Positions 9,372 through 16,772 of a stretch of 64,000 nt of DNA are shown one piece after another. The stretch covers positions 62,001-126,000 of the forward strand of contig JBJKVO010000015.1 in NCBI GenBank assembly GCA_045562555.1, read 5' to 3'. The notes below the pieces were generated by a model. The model was not told the origin of the DNA and did no database searches. It saw only the letters and a list, made by a program, of their open reading frames with translations. Within the stretch, counting starts at the first letter, position 1, and the number at the start of each line of letters is the position of its first letter. The position numbers and the translations under genes were made by a program. This DNA is from UBA2588 sp002339805. Its GTDB lineage: Bacteria; Chloroflexota; Dehalococcoidia; Lucifugimonadales; UBA3495.

Positions 9372-10103
9372 TTAACTCGCTTTGTTACGGTAGCCTGACA
9401 TCACGTCATAGGAGCTTGGAGAACTCACTATTAACGAATTATCGTAGATATAACCATATCCTCTAACTGTTACTATAGGATTTTGGTCGTTACTGATTCT
9501 TCGGATTTTTTTCCTTAAATTACTAATATGCCATTTAACTAAGTCAAAAGTGTCGTATTCCCTACCCCAAACATTAGCCAATAGAAACTCCAATGACAAA
9601 GCTTGAGAATTCCTTTTGACTAATAGAGACAACAAATTATATTCGGTGCGGGTCAGATCTATCTTCTGCCCCTTCACCTTAACTTCTCTTTTCACAAAAT
9701 CAATTTCCAATAATTCATCATCGTACCTAGTCATAGGCTTAACGTTTTTCCCTAGTCTCAATAAACAGGCATCCACTCGACTAAGTAATTCTTTTTCATA
9801 AACTGGTTTAAGCAAGAAATCTGTTACTCCTGCATTAAATGCCTCTATTTTTGCATCAACATGATTAGTATCAGATAGACCTATTATCGGGGCATCTGAA
9901 CGCTCTCTAATTCTTCTTGTCAGTTCGAGTCCGTCCATGTATTGCAGTTTTAAGTTTGTGATAATGAGCTCAGGCTCACTAATCAAAAATTCTCGTAGGG
10001 CAGAAATGCCATCTTCACATTTTATAGTGGTATATCCAGATATGGTCAATGTAGGGTCAAGTTTGTCTAATGATTGTTGATCATCACACAACAATATATG
10101 CAT
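9372..10103 (-). CDS. OmpR-family response regulator with an atypical receiver (Asp replaced by Asn)
   Basis: This 243-residue protein has a receiver domain (about 1-118) and an OmpR/PhoB winged helix (about 125-222, with LTRTEYNLLSLLVKR and DTFDLVKWHISNLRKKI). The receiver keeps the acidic pair Asp7/Asp8, Ser77 and Lys99. At the phosphoacceptor position, where families have Asp in 'TDLxLPxMDG', it has Asn50 (ITNLKLQYMDG, codon AAC). It therefore probably cannot be phosphorylated in the ordinary way and may act constitutively or respond to another signal. No histidine kinase is nearby. Its promoter faces the 10.1-10.7 kb region that also serves the divergent metal locus. Confidence 0.9.
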   Translation of the reverse strand: MHILLCDDQQSLDKLDPTLTISGYTTIKCEDGISALREFLISEPELIITNLKLQYMDGLELTRRIRERSDAPIIGLSDTNHVDAKIEAFNAGVTDFLLKPVYEKELLSRVDACLLRLGKNVKPMTRYDDELLEIDFVKREVKVKGQKIDLTRTEYNLLSLLVKRNSQALSLEFLLANVWGREYDTFDLVKWHISNLRKKIRRISNDQNPIVTVRGYGYIYDNSLIVSSPSSYDVMSGYRNKAS

Positions 10104-10226
10104 AAGTCCGCCGCCTTAAATAATAAAAAGATAATTGCATTAGTGGTTAGCCTACTGAATCATTCAATCTACCCCTCACTCGCAGAAAGTAGTTGAACAT
10201 TTTCCCCTCACAATTTTACATTGTAG

Positions 10227-10243
10227 ATGAGAATCATTCTCAT
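10227..10243. promoter_or_regulatory. Fur-family operator (7-1-7 palindrome)
   Basis: The sequence ATGAGAATCATTCTCAT is a perfect inverted repeat of 8 nt around one central C. Its core TGAGAAT-C-ATTCTCA has the 7-1-7 layout recognised by Fur, Zur and PerR regulators. It lies 124 nt upstream of the response-regulator start and about 440 nt upstream of the metal locus, so metal-dependent control of either side is plausible. Which regulator binds cannot be told. Confidence 0.6.
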
Positions 10244-10276
10244 TGTCAAACGTAAAACTTATCCTATCCTCTGACT

Positions 10277-10318
10277 TGAGTTAGTCATATCCTAACTCAT
10301 TATATTAGTCAATCCTAA
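10277..10318. promoter_or_regulatory. Putative operator: perfect dyad plus a near-copy
   Basis: TGAGTTAG (10277-10284) and CTAACTCA (10292-10299) form a perfect 8-bp inverted repeat with a 7-nt spacer. The core TTAGTCATATCCTAA (10281-10295) recurs as TTAGTCAATCCTAA at 10305-10318, 24 nt further on. Two similar sites about two helical turns apart look like a regulator binding array. The winged-helix regulator encoded next door is one candidate; this is inference only. Confidence 0.4.
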
Positions 10319-10683
10319 TCCAGTTCTAGTAAATGCAGGATAAATAAAAGTTTTTCTTCTATCCTAGGCCATTCACACCTTTTAATTACTAGCTCTAATC
10401 AACAGGAACTAATCACTTCATGTAGACATAATACTTCATATAATGATAGTTTTCCATACTGATTTTTTGAGGTTTTAGAGCATGCCGCTAACTAGATTCG
10501 TTTGCAAATTCTAACAAGACGTTTAGTTTCAATTTATTTGATCAACAAATCGTAGATAATATTCCCGTTAAGTCAAAAACCAATAACATATTAATAAATT
10601 GTGAAGTAATTCGTAAACACAATGCATTTAAAAAAAGCATACTATATAATTACGAATATCTTATAATCCGATTATGAAGGTGT

Positions 10684-11139
10684 TTGTACAAAACTATGCG
10701 CGCACATTCTTATGTTCCCGTTAAAGAACCGACTAATCACATAACATCAGCTTCTATAGCACTGATTATATTATTACTGTGCCAGCTCATGCTGCCTTTA
10801 ATGAATCATCATGCCTTTGACTTTTATCCAAATCATCCCCACTTGCCGAATACTGGTCATCATTCCCATTCATATATTAATCTGCACTCGCATCAAGAAT
10901 CTAAAACCTTCAATGGAACTGAGAGTGACCAATCAAAATCAATTACAGAATTAGCTTTTCTCCCGGATTCATATTTTGCCCCAGGACTAATAAGCGTGTT
11001 ATTTATATGGAAATGGACTTCAATCAATTTTATAGCAAAATCCAGTTCAAGGATGATTAAGTTTATATCCACACCACCTAAATATTTGATGAGCATTTCT
11101 TATCCTGTTCAGACCAATCCTCCTATTTCTTCTATCTAG
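10684..11139 (+). CDS. His-rich small membrane protein of the metal locus
   Basis: This protein of up to 151 residues has a hydrophobic segment around residues 24-42, then a histidine-rich stretch (MNHHAFDFYPNHPHLP and GHHSHSYINLHSHQ). A second hydrophobic segment lies around 97-113, followed by a Pro-rich tail. The layout resembles small copper-associated proteins (DUF2946-like) found with copC/copD, but I cannot assign the family firmly. The start is uncertain: TTG 10684 is only about 1-4 nt from the AAGGTG site at 10677-10682, while ATG 10696 is 13 nt from it. It probably binds copper or zinc on the outer face. It precedes the secreted His-rich protein by 37 nt. Confidence 0.6.
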   Translation: MYKTMRAHSYVPVKEPTNHITSASIALIILLLCQLMLPLMNHHAFDFYPNHPHLPNTGHHSHSYINLHSHQESKTFNGTESDQSKSITELAFLPDSYFAPGLISVLFIWKWTSINFIAKSSSRMIKFISTPPKYLMSISYPVQTNPPISSI

Positions 11140-11176
11140 ATTCACTGTATCAAACGACCTAACTAGAAGGAGTATT

Positions 11177-12181
11177 ATGAAACATATTAAAACTTTATTT
11201 GTGCTGTCATGTGCCGCAATGTTCTTTTCATTGACAGCTTTCGACAATGTATCTGCCCATGGAGGCAGGGATGTAAAGGACTTTAATTTCGTCATAGGGT
11301 TTGAAAACGAACCAGCCTATGAAGGAATCATCAATGCCATTGAAGTAAAAATCACAGGTAAGCCTTCCCTGAAAGACAACCATGATGACGGTCATAATCA
11401 TTCACATGGGCATTCTGATATAGATGTCGAAGCTCATGGGGCAATTTTCGCGAGCGAATTATTGTCAGCCGGAGAAAAATTCTCTACTACTATTTCACAA
11501 GAGCTCAACAATATTGAAATTCCTTATCACGACCACATGAATCACGATATAACCGGAACCATTCAAATATCCGATGAAGGGGTTTCAGGGCAAGTTAAAG
11601 TCATGATTCACGAAACTTCGCTAATGCCATCCGACATTAGCGTGCAACCAGGAGCCACAATCATCTGGACTAATTACAGTAAAGGACAACACGCCATAAC
11701 AAGCGGCATTATGCCTTCAACAACTGATACAAAAGAACCAATATCAGGATTATCTGAAACCCTCAAAACAGAATTAATACATGTTAGCACTCAGTCTTCT
11801 GTAATACTAAATTTAAACGAAGATAGCGATATGCCAGGAAGATATACTTCTCCTTTCATACCAACGAGTCCAGGAATATATGAAATTAGAATATATGGAA
11901 CAATTTATAGTACTGCAATAGATGAAACATTTATCTCCATGGGCGGCGGCGGAGATTTCGATGATATTGTCTCACCTACGGCTATCCAATTCCCTAAAAA
12001 ACTGACCTCAGACAGGGAAATAACTGGAGCCATCTCAGAAGCTACAGAGGTTTCTCAATCAGCATTACTACTCGCCAATAGATTTAACACTTGGATCATA
12101 ATCAGCTTAATTGTTGGCGGTGTAGGTATAGTTGTCAGCTGTGTGAGCCTAGGTTTACAGTTCAGAAAAAATAATTCTTAA
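11177..12181 (+). CDS. Secreted, membrane-anchored His-rich protein with cupredoxin-like domain
   Basis: This 334-residue protein has an N-terminal signal sequence (about 1-28, ending NVSAHGG) and a His-rich metal-binding loop HDDGHNHSHGHSD near residue 75. A second cluster, HDHMNHD, follows near residue 119. Residues about 145-260 form a cupredoxin-like fold, with DISVQPGATIIWTNYSKGQHAI matching the strand-turn and first His of plastocyanin-type domains. The usual C-terminal Cys-x-x-His-Met ligands are missing, so a standard blue-copper site is unlikely. A single C-terminal helix (about 307-328) anchors it to the membrane. AGAAGGAG at 11165 is a strong ribosome site. It is likely an extracytoplasmic copper or zinc binder. 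Confidence 0.75.
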   Translation: MKHIKTLFVLSCAAMFFSLTAFDNVSAHGGRDVKDFNFVIGFENEPAYEGIINAIEVKITGKPSLKDNHDDGHNHSHGHSDIDVEAHGAIFASELLSAGEKFSTTISQELNNIEIPYHDHMNHDITGTIQISDEGVSGQVKVMIHETSLMPSDISVQPGATIIWTNYSKGQHAITSGIMPSTTDTKEPISGLSETLKTELIHVSTQSSVILNLNEDSDMPGRYTSPFIPTSPGIYEIRIYGTIYSTAIDETFISMGGGGDFDDIVSPTAIQFPKKLTSDREITGAISEATEVSQSALLLANRFNTWIIISLIVGGVGIVVSCVSLGLQFRKNNS

Positions 12182-12187
12182 CTAGTT

Positions 12188-12230
12188 TAGTGCTATCTGG
12201 TATGCAAACTTTGCATACCAGATAGCACTA
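12188..12230 (+). terminator. Perfect 21-bp hairpin after the His-rich gene
   Basis: Bases 12188-12208 are the exact reverse complement of 12210-12230 around a single C, so the transcript could form a 21-bp stem with only a minimal loop. It starts 7 nt after the stop and is followed by TTTAATA rather than a clean U-tract. It may act as a transcription terminator or attenuator between the His-rich protein and the CopCD operon, or as an mRNA 3' stabiliser. Its perfection and length are unusual for an ordinary terminator. Confidence 0.6.
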
Positions 12231-12273
12231 TTTAATATACAATTTAACTAGAACAATTCTTAAGGTTGTAAGT

Positions 12274-12399
12274 ATGGTTTTTCTTTTACATGGTCAATAT
12301 TGGTATTGGGATGAAATTTTTTATGGGCTTTTGTTCATAGGACTAATCGCATCTATAGTTCTTGCAATTTTAGGAGCGAAAGGTAAACGGGTGAAATGA
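12274..12399 (+). CDS. 41-residue single-helix membrane peptide preceding CopCD
   Basis: An ATG at 12274 opens 41 codons: MVFLLHGQYWYWDEIFYG, then the hydrophobic helix LLFIGLIASIVLAILGA, then a basic tail KGKRVK. The TGA (12397-12399) overlaps the ATG of the CopCD fusion as ATGA, the usual sign of translational coupling. I do not recognise a family. The aromatic head, one membrane span and positive-inside tail suggest a small subunit or insertion partner of the copper-transport membrane protein. No long Shine-Dalgarno is seen (TAAGGTTG at about 12260 is a candidate). Confidence 0.6.
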   Translation: MVFLLHGQYWYWDEIFYGLLFIGLIASIVLAILGAKGKRVK

Positions 12400-14648
12400 G
12401 AGTCATACCAGTCAAATTCTGGGTAAGATTCTTAACTTTATGCAGTTTATTGGCACTTTATGTGACCTTTACTTCCTCAAGCATTGTATACGGTCACGCC
12501 AATTTGGTAGATGCAGTCCCTAAGCAAAACAGTGTCTTAGACAACAGCCCACTAATCATAAATCTCAAATTTACAGAGACTTTATCTGAGAATCTAAGTT
12601 CTATCAAAGTCTACGATACTCAGGGTAATCAAGTAGATAATCGAGATAGCAAACTAGACCCAACTGATCGAACGTATCTTAGTGTGACCCTACCAGAAAC
12701 TCCTAAAGGTACTTACACCGTCATATGGAGAAATGTATCTACAGTAGATGGACACAAAGTACGAGGAAGCTACTTTTACTCGGTGGGCGAGCCATTGTCT
12801 TCTTCTTCATTTTCAATAGAAGAATCAATGTTTCTATACAATGCTGAGCCTCTCGTCAAATCAATAATCTTAATTGGAATTTTATTGCTGTTCGGGAGCG
12901 CATTTTTCAATCTGATGATTCTCAAGCCAATCTCATTAACTATGTTAACGGCCACAGACATCAATATTTGGCAAATAACCCTAATTCCCAGAAACATACT
13001 CTTATTAGCCGGGTTCATTATCACGCTCACTGGATGCTCTGCTCAATTAGTCCTTCACGTGTCATCATTATACGAAGTAACCACGTTAAACTCGTTCCTA
13101 AACTCTATAGTAAGCATATTTTTCGATACTACTTGGGGTAAACTAGCCTGGGCTAAACTCTGCATCTTGCTGACCTTACCGATAAGCTATGCAGCCTACC
13201 ACTATAAACAATCCGATCAACGCGGAAATGTATTAATTGGGTCTCAATACTTGGTAATAGCTACCTGCATGGTGTTTTTCATAGCTCATAGCTTATCTGG
13301 ACACAATGCATCAATCAGCAGTCTCTATTATCAAGGAGTGGTAATCAACATCCTCCACATAGTATTCAGCGGTATTTGGACAGGGAGCGTTGTAACACTG
13401 ACAGTGTACTCCCATTGCCTAAGGAACCGTCTCTCCACCATCAATCTGTCAGACTTTATTAAGCAAGCATTTTTGAAATTCAGAAACGTCGGCATCTTTT
13501 CCATAATACTTCTAAGCATCACGGGGTTATACGTGGGTTGGATGCAAGTGAACAAACCGGAAGCTCTGTTCACTCTTTACGGAATAACTCTCATAGCCAA
13601 AGTGCTATTAATCAGTCTCGCTATTATTATTGCAGGCATAAATACTTACGTGATTATCAAGTTCTTAAAAAACCCCACTTCAATGACTCGAATAGCAATA
13701 GCTTTGATTACTATTGAATCAATACTAATAATATTAATTATAATCTCAGTGGGCTCTCTAAAATCCTTAGAGCCGGCAAAAAGCGCACAGAGTATCCTAT
13801 CGGAACAAATTCAATTCGATCAGTATGAGCAAGGTATCAATCTGGAGATGGCAATTGTACCCGGTTCGTTAGGGTTAAATTCGATGAATCTAAATCTTAC
13901 AGATTTAACGGGTAATTCCATCCAAAACGCAGAAAATGTGATCATAAAATCAACCTATCTAAATGAAGACGTTGGAGATACAACGCTCTACGCATATTTG
14001 ACAGACTCAGCAACATACGAAACGGAACCTTTAATGCTGAATTTAGAAGGAATTTGGCAATTCGAAGTTCTAATACAAAAGTCTTCTGGATTAGATTCCA
14101 GATTTGCTTTTAGAGAAAATATAGGTAGCAGCAATCCTCAATTTGGAGAACTGGATGTTTTTGTTGGGAGAATATTGTTTGGATTAACGATACTGGTATT
14201 AGGAATACTGCTACTAGTATTGAGTATTATTTATGGGGGATGGCATGATAAATATGGGCGGATATATTTAATCATTGGAGTTATTGGCGTCTCCATAGGG
14301 TTAGTTATCTCTATTTACTCACGTACCATCGAGTTAAATAATCAAGCCACCAATCCAATGCTTCCAGACTCTATTTCTATTCAAATAGGTAAAAATATCT
14401 ATAGAGAAAATTGTGTAGCTTGCCACGGACTAACAGGCATAGGCAATGGTCCATTATATGAAACACTCAGACCCATACCTGAAAAAGATGCTAACAACTT
14501 ATTAGTACACGTGCCATTACACCCTGATAACGAATTATTTACTATCATCAAATATGGCAAAGATGGTACGAGCATGTACCCTCATGAATCTATACTATCT
14601 GACGAAGAAATATGGCACTTAGTAAACTACATCAAGACTCTTAAATAA
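12396..14648 (+). CDS. CopC-CopD-cytochrome c fusion (copper uptake/oxidase-like)
   Basis: This 750-residue protein has a signal segment (1-33) and then a CopC domain starting at His34 (HANLVDAVPKQNSVLD) with Asp117 and His119 in STVDGHKVRGSY. His1, Asp and His are the known Cu(II) ligands of CopC. A CopD-type polytopic domain with conserved histidines (AHSLSGH, ILHIVFSG) spans about 145-460. An extracytoplasmic beta-domain resembling YtkA/FixH-like tails of YcnJ proteins (about 470-590), two more helices, and a C-terminal cytochrome c follow. The heme motif CVACH is near residue 672, with a likely Met ligand in GTSMYPHES. CopCD fusions import copper; the appended cytochrome suggests redox handling. 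It is coupled to the 41-residue peptide. Confidence 0.85.
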   Translation: MRVIPVKFWVRFLTLCSLLALYVTFTSSSIVYGHANLVDAVPKQNSVLDNSPLIINLKFTETLSENLSSIKVYDTQGNQVDNRDSKLDPTDRTYLSVTLPETPKGTYTVIWRNVSTVDGHKVRGSYFYSVGEPLSSSSFSIEESMFLYNAEPLVKSIILIGILLLFGSAFFNLMILKPISLTMLTATDINIWQITLIPRNILLLAGFIITLTGCSAQLVLHVSSLYEVTTLNSFLNSIVSIFFDTTWGKLAWAKLCILLTLPISYAAYHYKQSDQRGNVLIGSQYLVIATCMVFFIAHSLSGHNASISSLYYQGVVINILHIVFSGIWTGSVVTLTVYSHCLRNRLSTINLSDFIKQAFLKFRNVGIFSIILLSITGLYVGWMQVNKPEALFTLYGITLIAKVLLISLAIIIAGINTYVIIKFLKNPTSMTRIAIALITIESILIILIIISVGSLKSLEPAKSAQSILSEQIQFDQYEQGINLEMAIVPGSLGLNSMNLNLTDLTGNSIQNAENVIIKSTYLNEDVGDTTLYAYLTDSATYETEPLMLNLEGIWQFEVLIQKSSGLDSRFAFRENIGSSNPQFGELDVFVGRILFGLTILVLGILLLVLSIIYGGWHDKYGRIYLIIGVIGVSIGLVISIYSRTIELNNQATNPMLPDSISIQIGKNIYRENCVACHGLTGIGNGPLYETLRPIPEKDANNLLVHVPLHPDNELFTIIKYGKDGTSMYPHESILSDEEIWHLVNYIKTLK

Positions 14649-14735
14649 GTCACATACTAAACGAAATTCCAACAAGGAGAGCTGGGACGCATTTAATTGT
14701 TAGTTGACCAATAATATGAATGTTATCCTACTAAT

Positions 14736-15086
14736 TCACTTTCGCATCTGATAGTAAGAATACTGCAACAAAATACCAATCACACCAAATGAAATAGCCC
14801 ATAGCAAAGCTAACTGCTCAGACATCGATGCCATCGTCTTGGTTAAAACATACGCTCTTGCCACATAAGTTTTATTTATATTAGCTCGATTATTAGTTCT
14901 GACATCCTCTATATCCGCTACGGCGCTGCTATAAATCCTTTCCGGATCAACCTTATCAAACTCGGTATAAACATCGTCCCCAGAACCTATCAAAGGAAGT
15001 CCCGCAGCACCGACCATTGATGTGACTGCAGCAACTACTACTACCCAAAAACAGGCTCTGTTAAGTCTTAATAATATCTTATTCAT
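14736..15086 (-). CDS. Two-helix membrane protein of unknown function
   Basis: This 116-residue protein has hydrophobic segments at about 12-32 and 88-109 and a polar region between them (DDVYTEFDKVDPERIYSSAV and on). I do not recognise a family. Its start overlaps the end of the upstream F420-type monooxygenase gene by 8 nt, so they are co-transcribed. The topology suggests a small inner-membrane protein with the central part outside. Confidence 0.65.
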   Translation of the reverse strand: MNKILLRLNRACFWVVVVAAVTSMVGAAGLPLIGSGDDVYTEFDKVDPERIYSSAVADIEDVRTNNRANINKTYVARAYVLTKTMASMSEQLALLWAISFGVIGILLQYSYYQMRK

Positions 15087-15948
15087 ACTGATACCCTTTT
15101 ATAAACTCAGCGCATTTATCTAAATGCGGAATAACTATAGATTCGTCCGCACATGGAGTTCCAAATATCACTCTATTTGCCCCCATGCTAATAGCTTTCT
15201 CAACAGCCTCACCCTCAGGAGGGACCCCGAAAAGAGTTATGTCTAAGTTTGAATCATCGCGTTCTGATTCAGACCATTTAGATCTCAAGTTTTCTATTTT
15301 GTCCTCTAAATTATTACCGTTAACACTATTAGAGGTCCGTCCCCAAATAGGCATCCATCCATCACAAAACTCTGTCACTCTATCAAAAGTTGCACGTCCA
15401 TCTCCTCCCATCAATATGGGTGGGTTAGGTTTCTGAAATGGTTTTGGGAATGACCAAATTGAATCAAAATCAATATGCTGGCCATGAAATTCAGCGGTAT
15501 CGTTATTCCAAATAGCCTTCATCGCCAAAATAGTTTCTCTCAAACGGCTAAATCTAGTTTTAAAGTTTGTCCCGTGGTTTGCCATTTCTTCGGCGTTCCA
15601 ACCACCACCAATGCCCAGCATGAATCTCCCTCGAGACAATTGATCAATACTAGCAATCTCTTTAGCTAGAGTTATGGGATCTCTCTCTATAACTAAACAA
15701 ATTCCCGTGCCCAATTTGATAGTGCTTGTTGCCTGAGCTGCAAAAGATAAAGAAACAAATGGGTCATAAGTACTCCAATATTCTTTAGGCAAATCCGGGC
15801 CACCTGGCCAAGCACTTTCCCTAGACGCAGGAATATGCGTATGCTCCGGGAACCACATTGATTCGAATCCACGTAACTCGGCTTCTTTGGCCAAAACATC
15901 GGGCTGAATTGCGTATCCAGTGGGAAACATAATTAAACCAAAATCCAT
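15079..15948 (-). CDS. LLM-class, probably F420-dependent oxidoreductase
   Basis: This 289-residue TIM barrel fits the short F420-type luciferase-like subfamily: GFESMWFPEHTHIPASRES near residue 28, IKLGTGICLVIERDPITLAKE near 77, then GRFMLGIGGGWNAEEMANHG and PPILMGGDG. The GGGWNxxE motif is typical of F420-dependent members rather than FMN luciferases. It probably reduces or oxidises an organic substrate with a deazaflavin; the substrate is unknown. It overlaps the downstream small membrane gene by 8 nt. Confidence 0.85.
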   Translation of the reverse strand: MDFGLIMFPTGYAIQPDVLAKEAELRGFESMWFPEHTHIPASRESAWPGGPDLPKEYWSTYDPFVSLSFAAQATSTIKLGTGICLVIERDPITLAKEIASIDQLSRGRFMLGIGGGWNAEEMANHGTNFKTRFSRLRETILAMKAIWNNDTAEFHGQHIDFDSIWSFPKPFQKPNPPILMGGDGRATFDRVTEFCDGWMPIWGRTSNSVNGNNLEDKIENLRSKWSESERDDSNLDITLFGVPPEGEAVEKAISMGANRVIFGTPCADESIVIPHLDKCAEFIKGYQYE

Positions 15949-16067
15949 TTCTGTTGCACCTTACTTATAGTACATCGATAGTATCATAAATACGGTTTCC
16001 TCAATATGATTTATGTTAGAATTAAATGTACGTAAGCTACAAAAATAAAGTGTAAATTAATAAGATT

Positions 16068-16772
16068 ATGAAAGAACAAGATGTATTATCCCAAATGGAA
16101 TATCCTATAGACGTTATGCTACTGATCCATAAAGCTTTCTCTGCTGACGCCGCAGATGTTGAAAAATACATAGGTGATTTTGACGAAGATAACAGTATGC
16201 AGTCGTTCACTTTGTCATTTAACGAATGGGCGGTAGCCATGATGTACCATGCAGACATGGAAGACGCACATATGACAGTTGATATGGAAATCGAGTATGC
16301 CAGAGATAATGAGAACGAACACACCGACATTCATACCGCTTTGGAAGGTGTAGAAGGACTCATAGATCTCAATGATAACAAAGACTTAGAACACCGAGTC
16401 AAAGAGGCTATATTGTCATTATCCGATGCACTTCATGTAGAAGTCATAAATAAATTACAAGATGTTATGGATGTATTAGACGAAGAAATTGGGCAACAGG
16501 CTCTTATACCCAGAACCAAGCGCCACCTATTCGAAAAAGTGGTGAATGCAAGGGTAACTCAAGATGACCATTTTGAAAATGAAGAAGCTTTCATACTGCC
16601 CATAATACGTGAACATTGGAGTGAAGAAGAACAGCTGAATCTTGTGAAAATTTTGTTACTCGACAATGAATCAGACAATCCAAGATGGTTTATTGAATGG
16701 ATGACCCCATACTTGAGCCAGAATGAAAAAACTCTGTTAGATGACCTAGAACAAAAAGTATCTAATCTCTAA
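16068..16772 (+). CDS. Hemerythrin-like (HHE-type) cytosolic protein
   Basis: This 234-residue, very acidic, mainly helical protein has no signal or membrane helix. His and acidic residues are spaced as in di-iron hemerythrin bundles: LIHKAFSADAADVEKYI near residue 19, HADMEDAHM near 62, DALHVEVINKLQDVMDVLDEE near 119, and VTQDDHFENEEAFILPIIREH near 164. The last block closely follows the 'H..EE..ilP' pattern of hemerythrin HHE domains. Such proteins bind O2, NO or iron. It converges on the lipoprotein gene with a 4-nt overlap of the stops. Confidence 0.65.
   Translation: MKEQDVLSQMEYPIDVMLLIHKAFSADAADVEKYIGDFDEDNSMQSFTLSFNEWAVAMMYHADMEDAHMTVDMEIEYARDNENEHTDIHTALEGVEGLIDLNDNKDLEHRVKEAILSLSDALHVEVINKLQDVMDVLDEEIGQQALIPRTKRHLFEKVVNARVTQDDHFENEEAFILPIIREHWSEEEQLNLVKILLLDNESDNPRWFIEWMTPYLSQNEKTLLDDLEQKVSNL

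Larger units (their letters stand above)
10104..10683. other. AT-rich divergent control region (580 nt)
   Basis: This gap separates the response-regulator start from the metal locus. It holds a Fur-type palindrome (10227-10243), a perfect dyad with a neighbouring near-copy (10277-10318), and TATAAT-like hexamers at 10645-10650 and 10662-10667 without clear -35 partners. No open frame with a good ribosome site was found. A structured leader or small RNA is possible but not supported. Confidence 0.6.

Noticed and set aside
10281..10318. Two similar 14-15 nt units as a start of a CRISPR array
   Set aside because: Only two imperfect copies, spacing 24 nt, AT-rich and inside a control region.
11047..11295. 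Minus-strand frames over the His-rich genes
   Set aside because: They are shadows of the two plus-strand genes that have ribosome sites, signals and His motifs.
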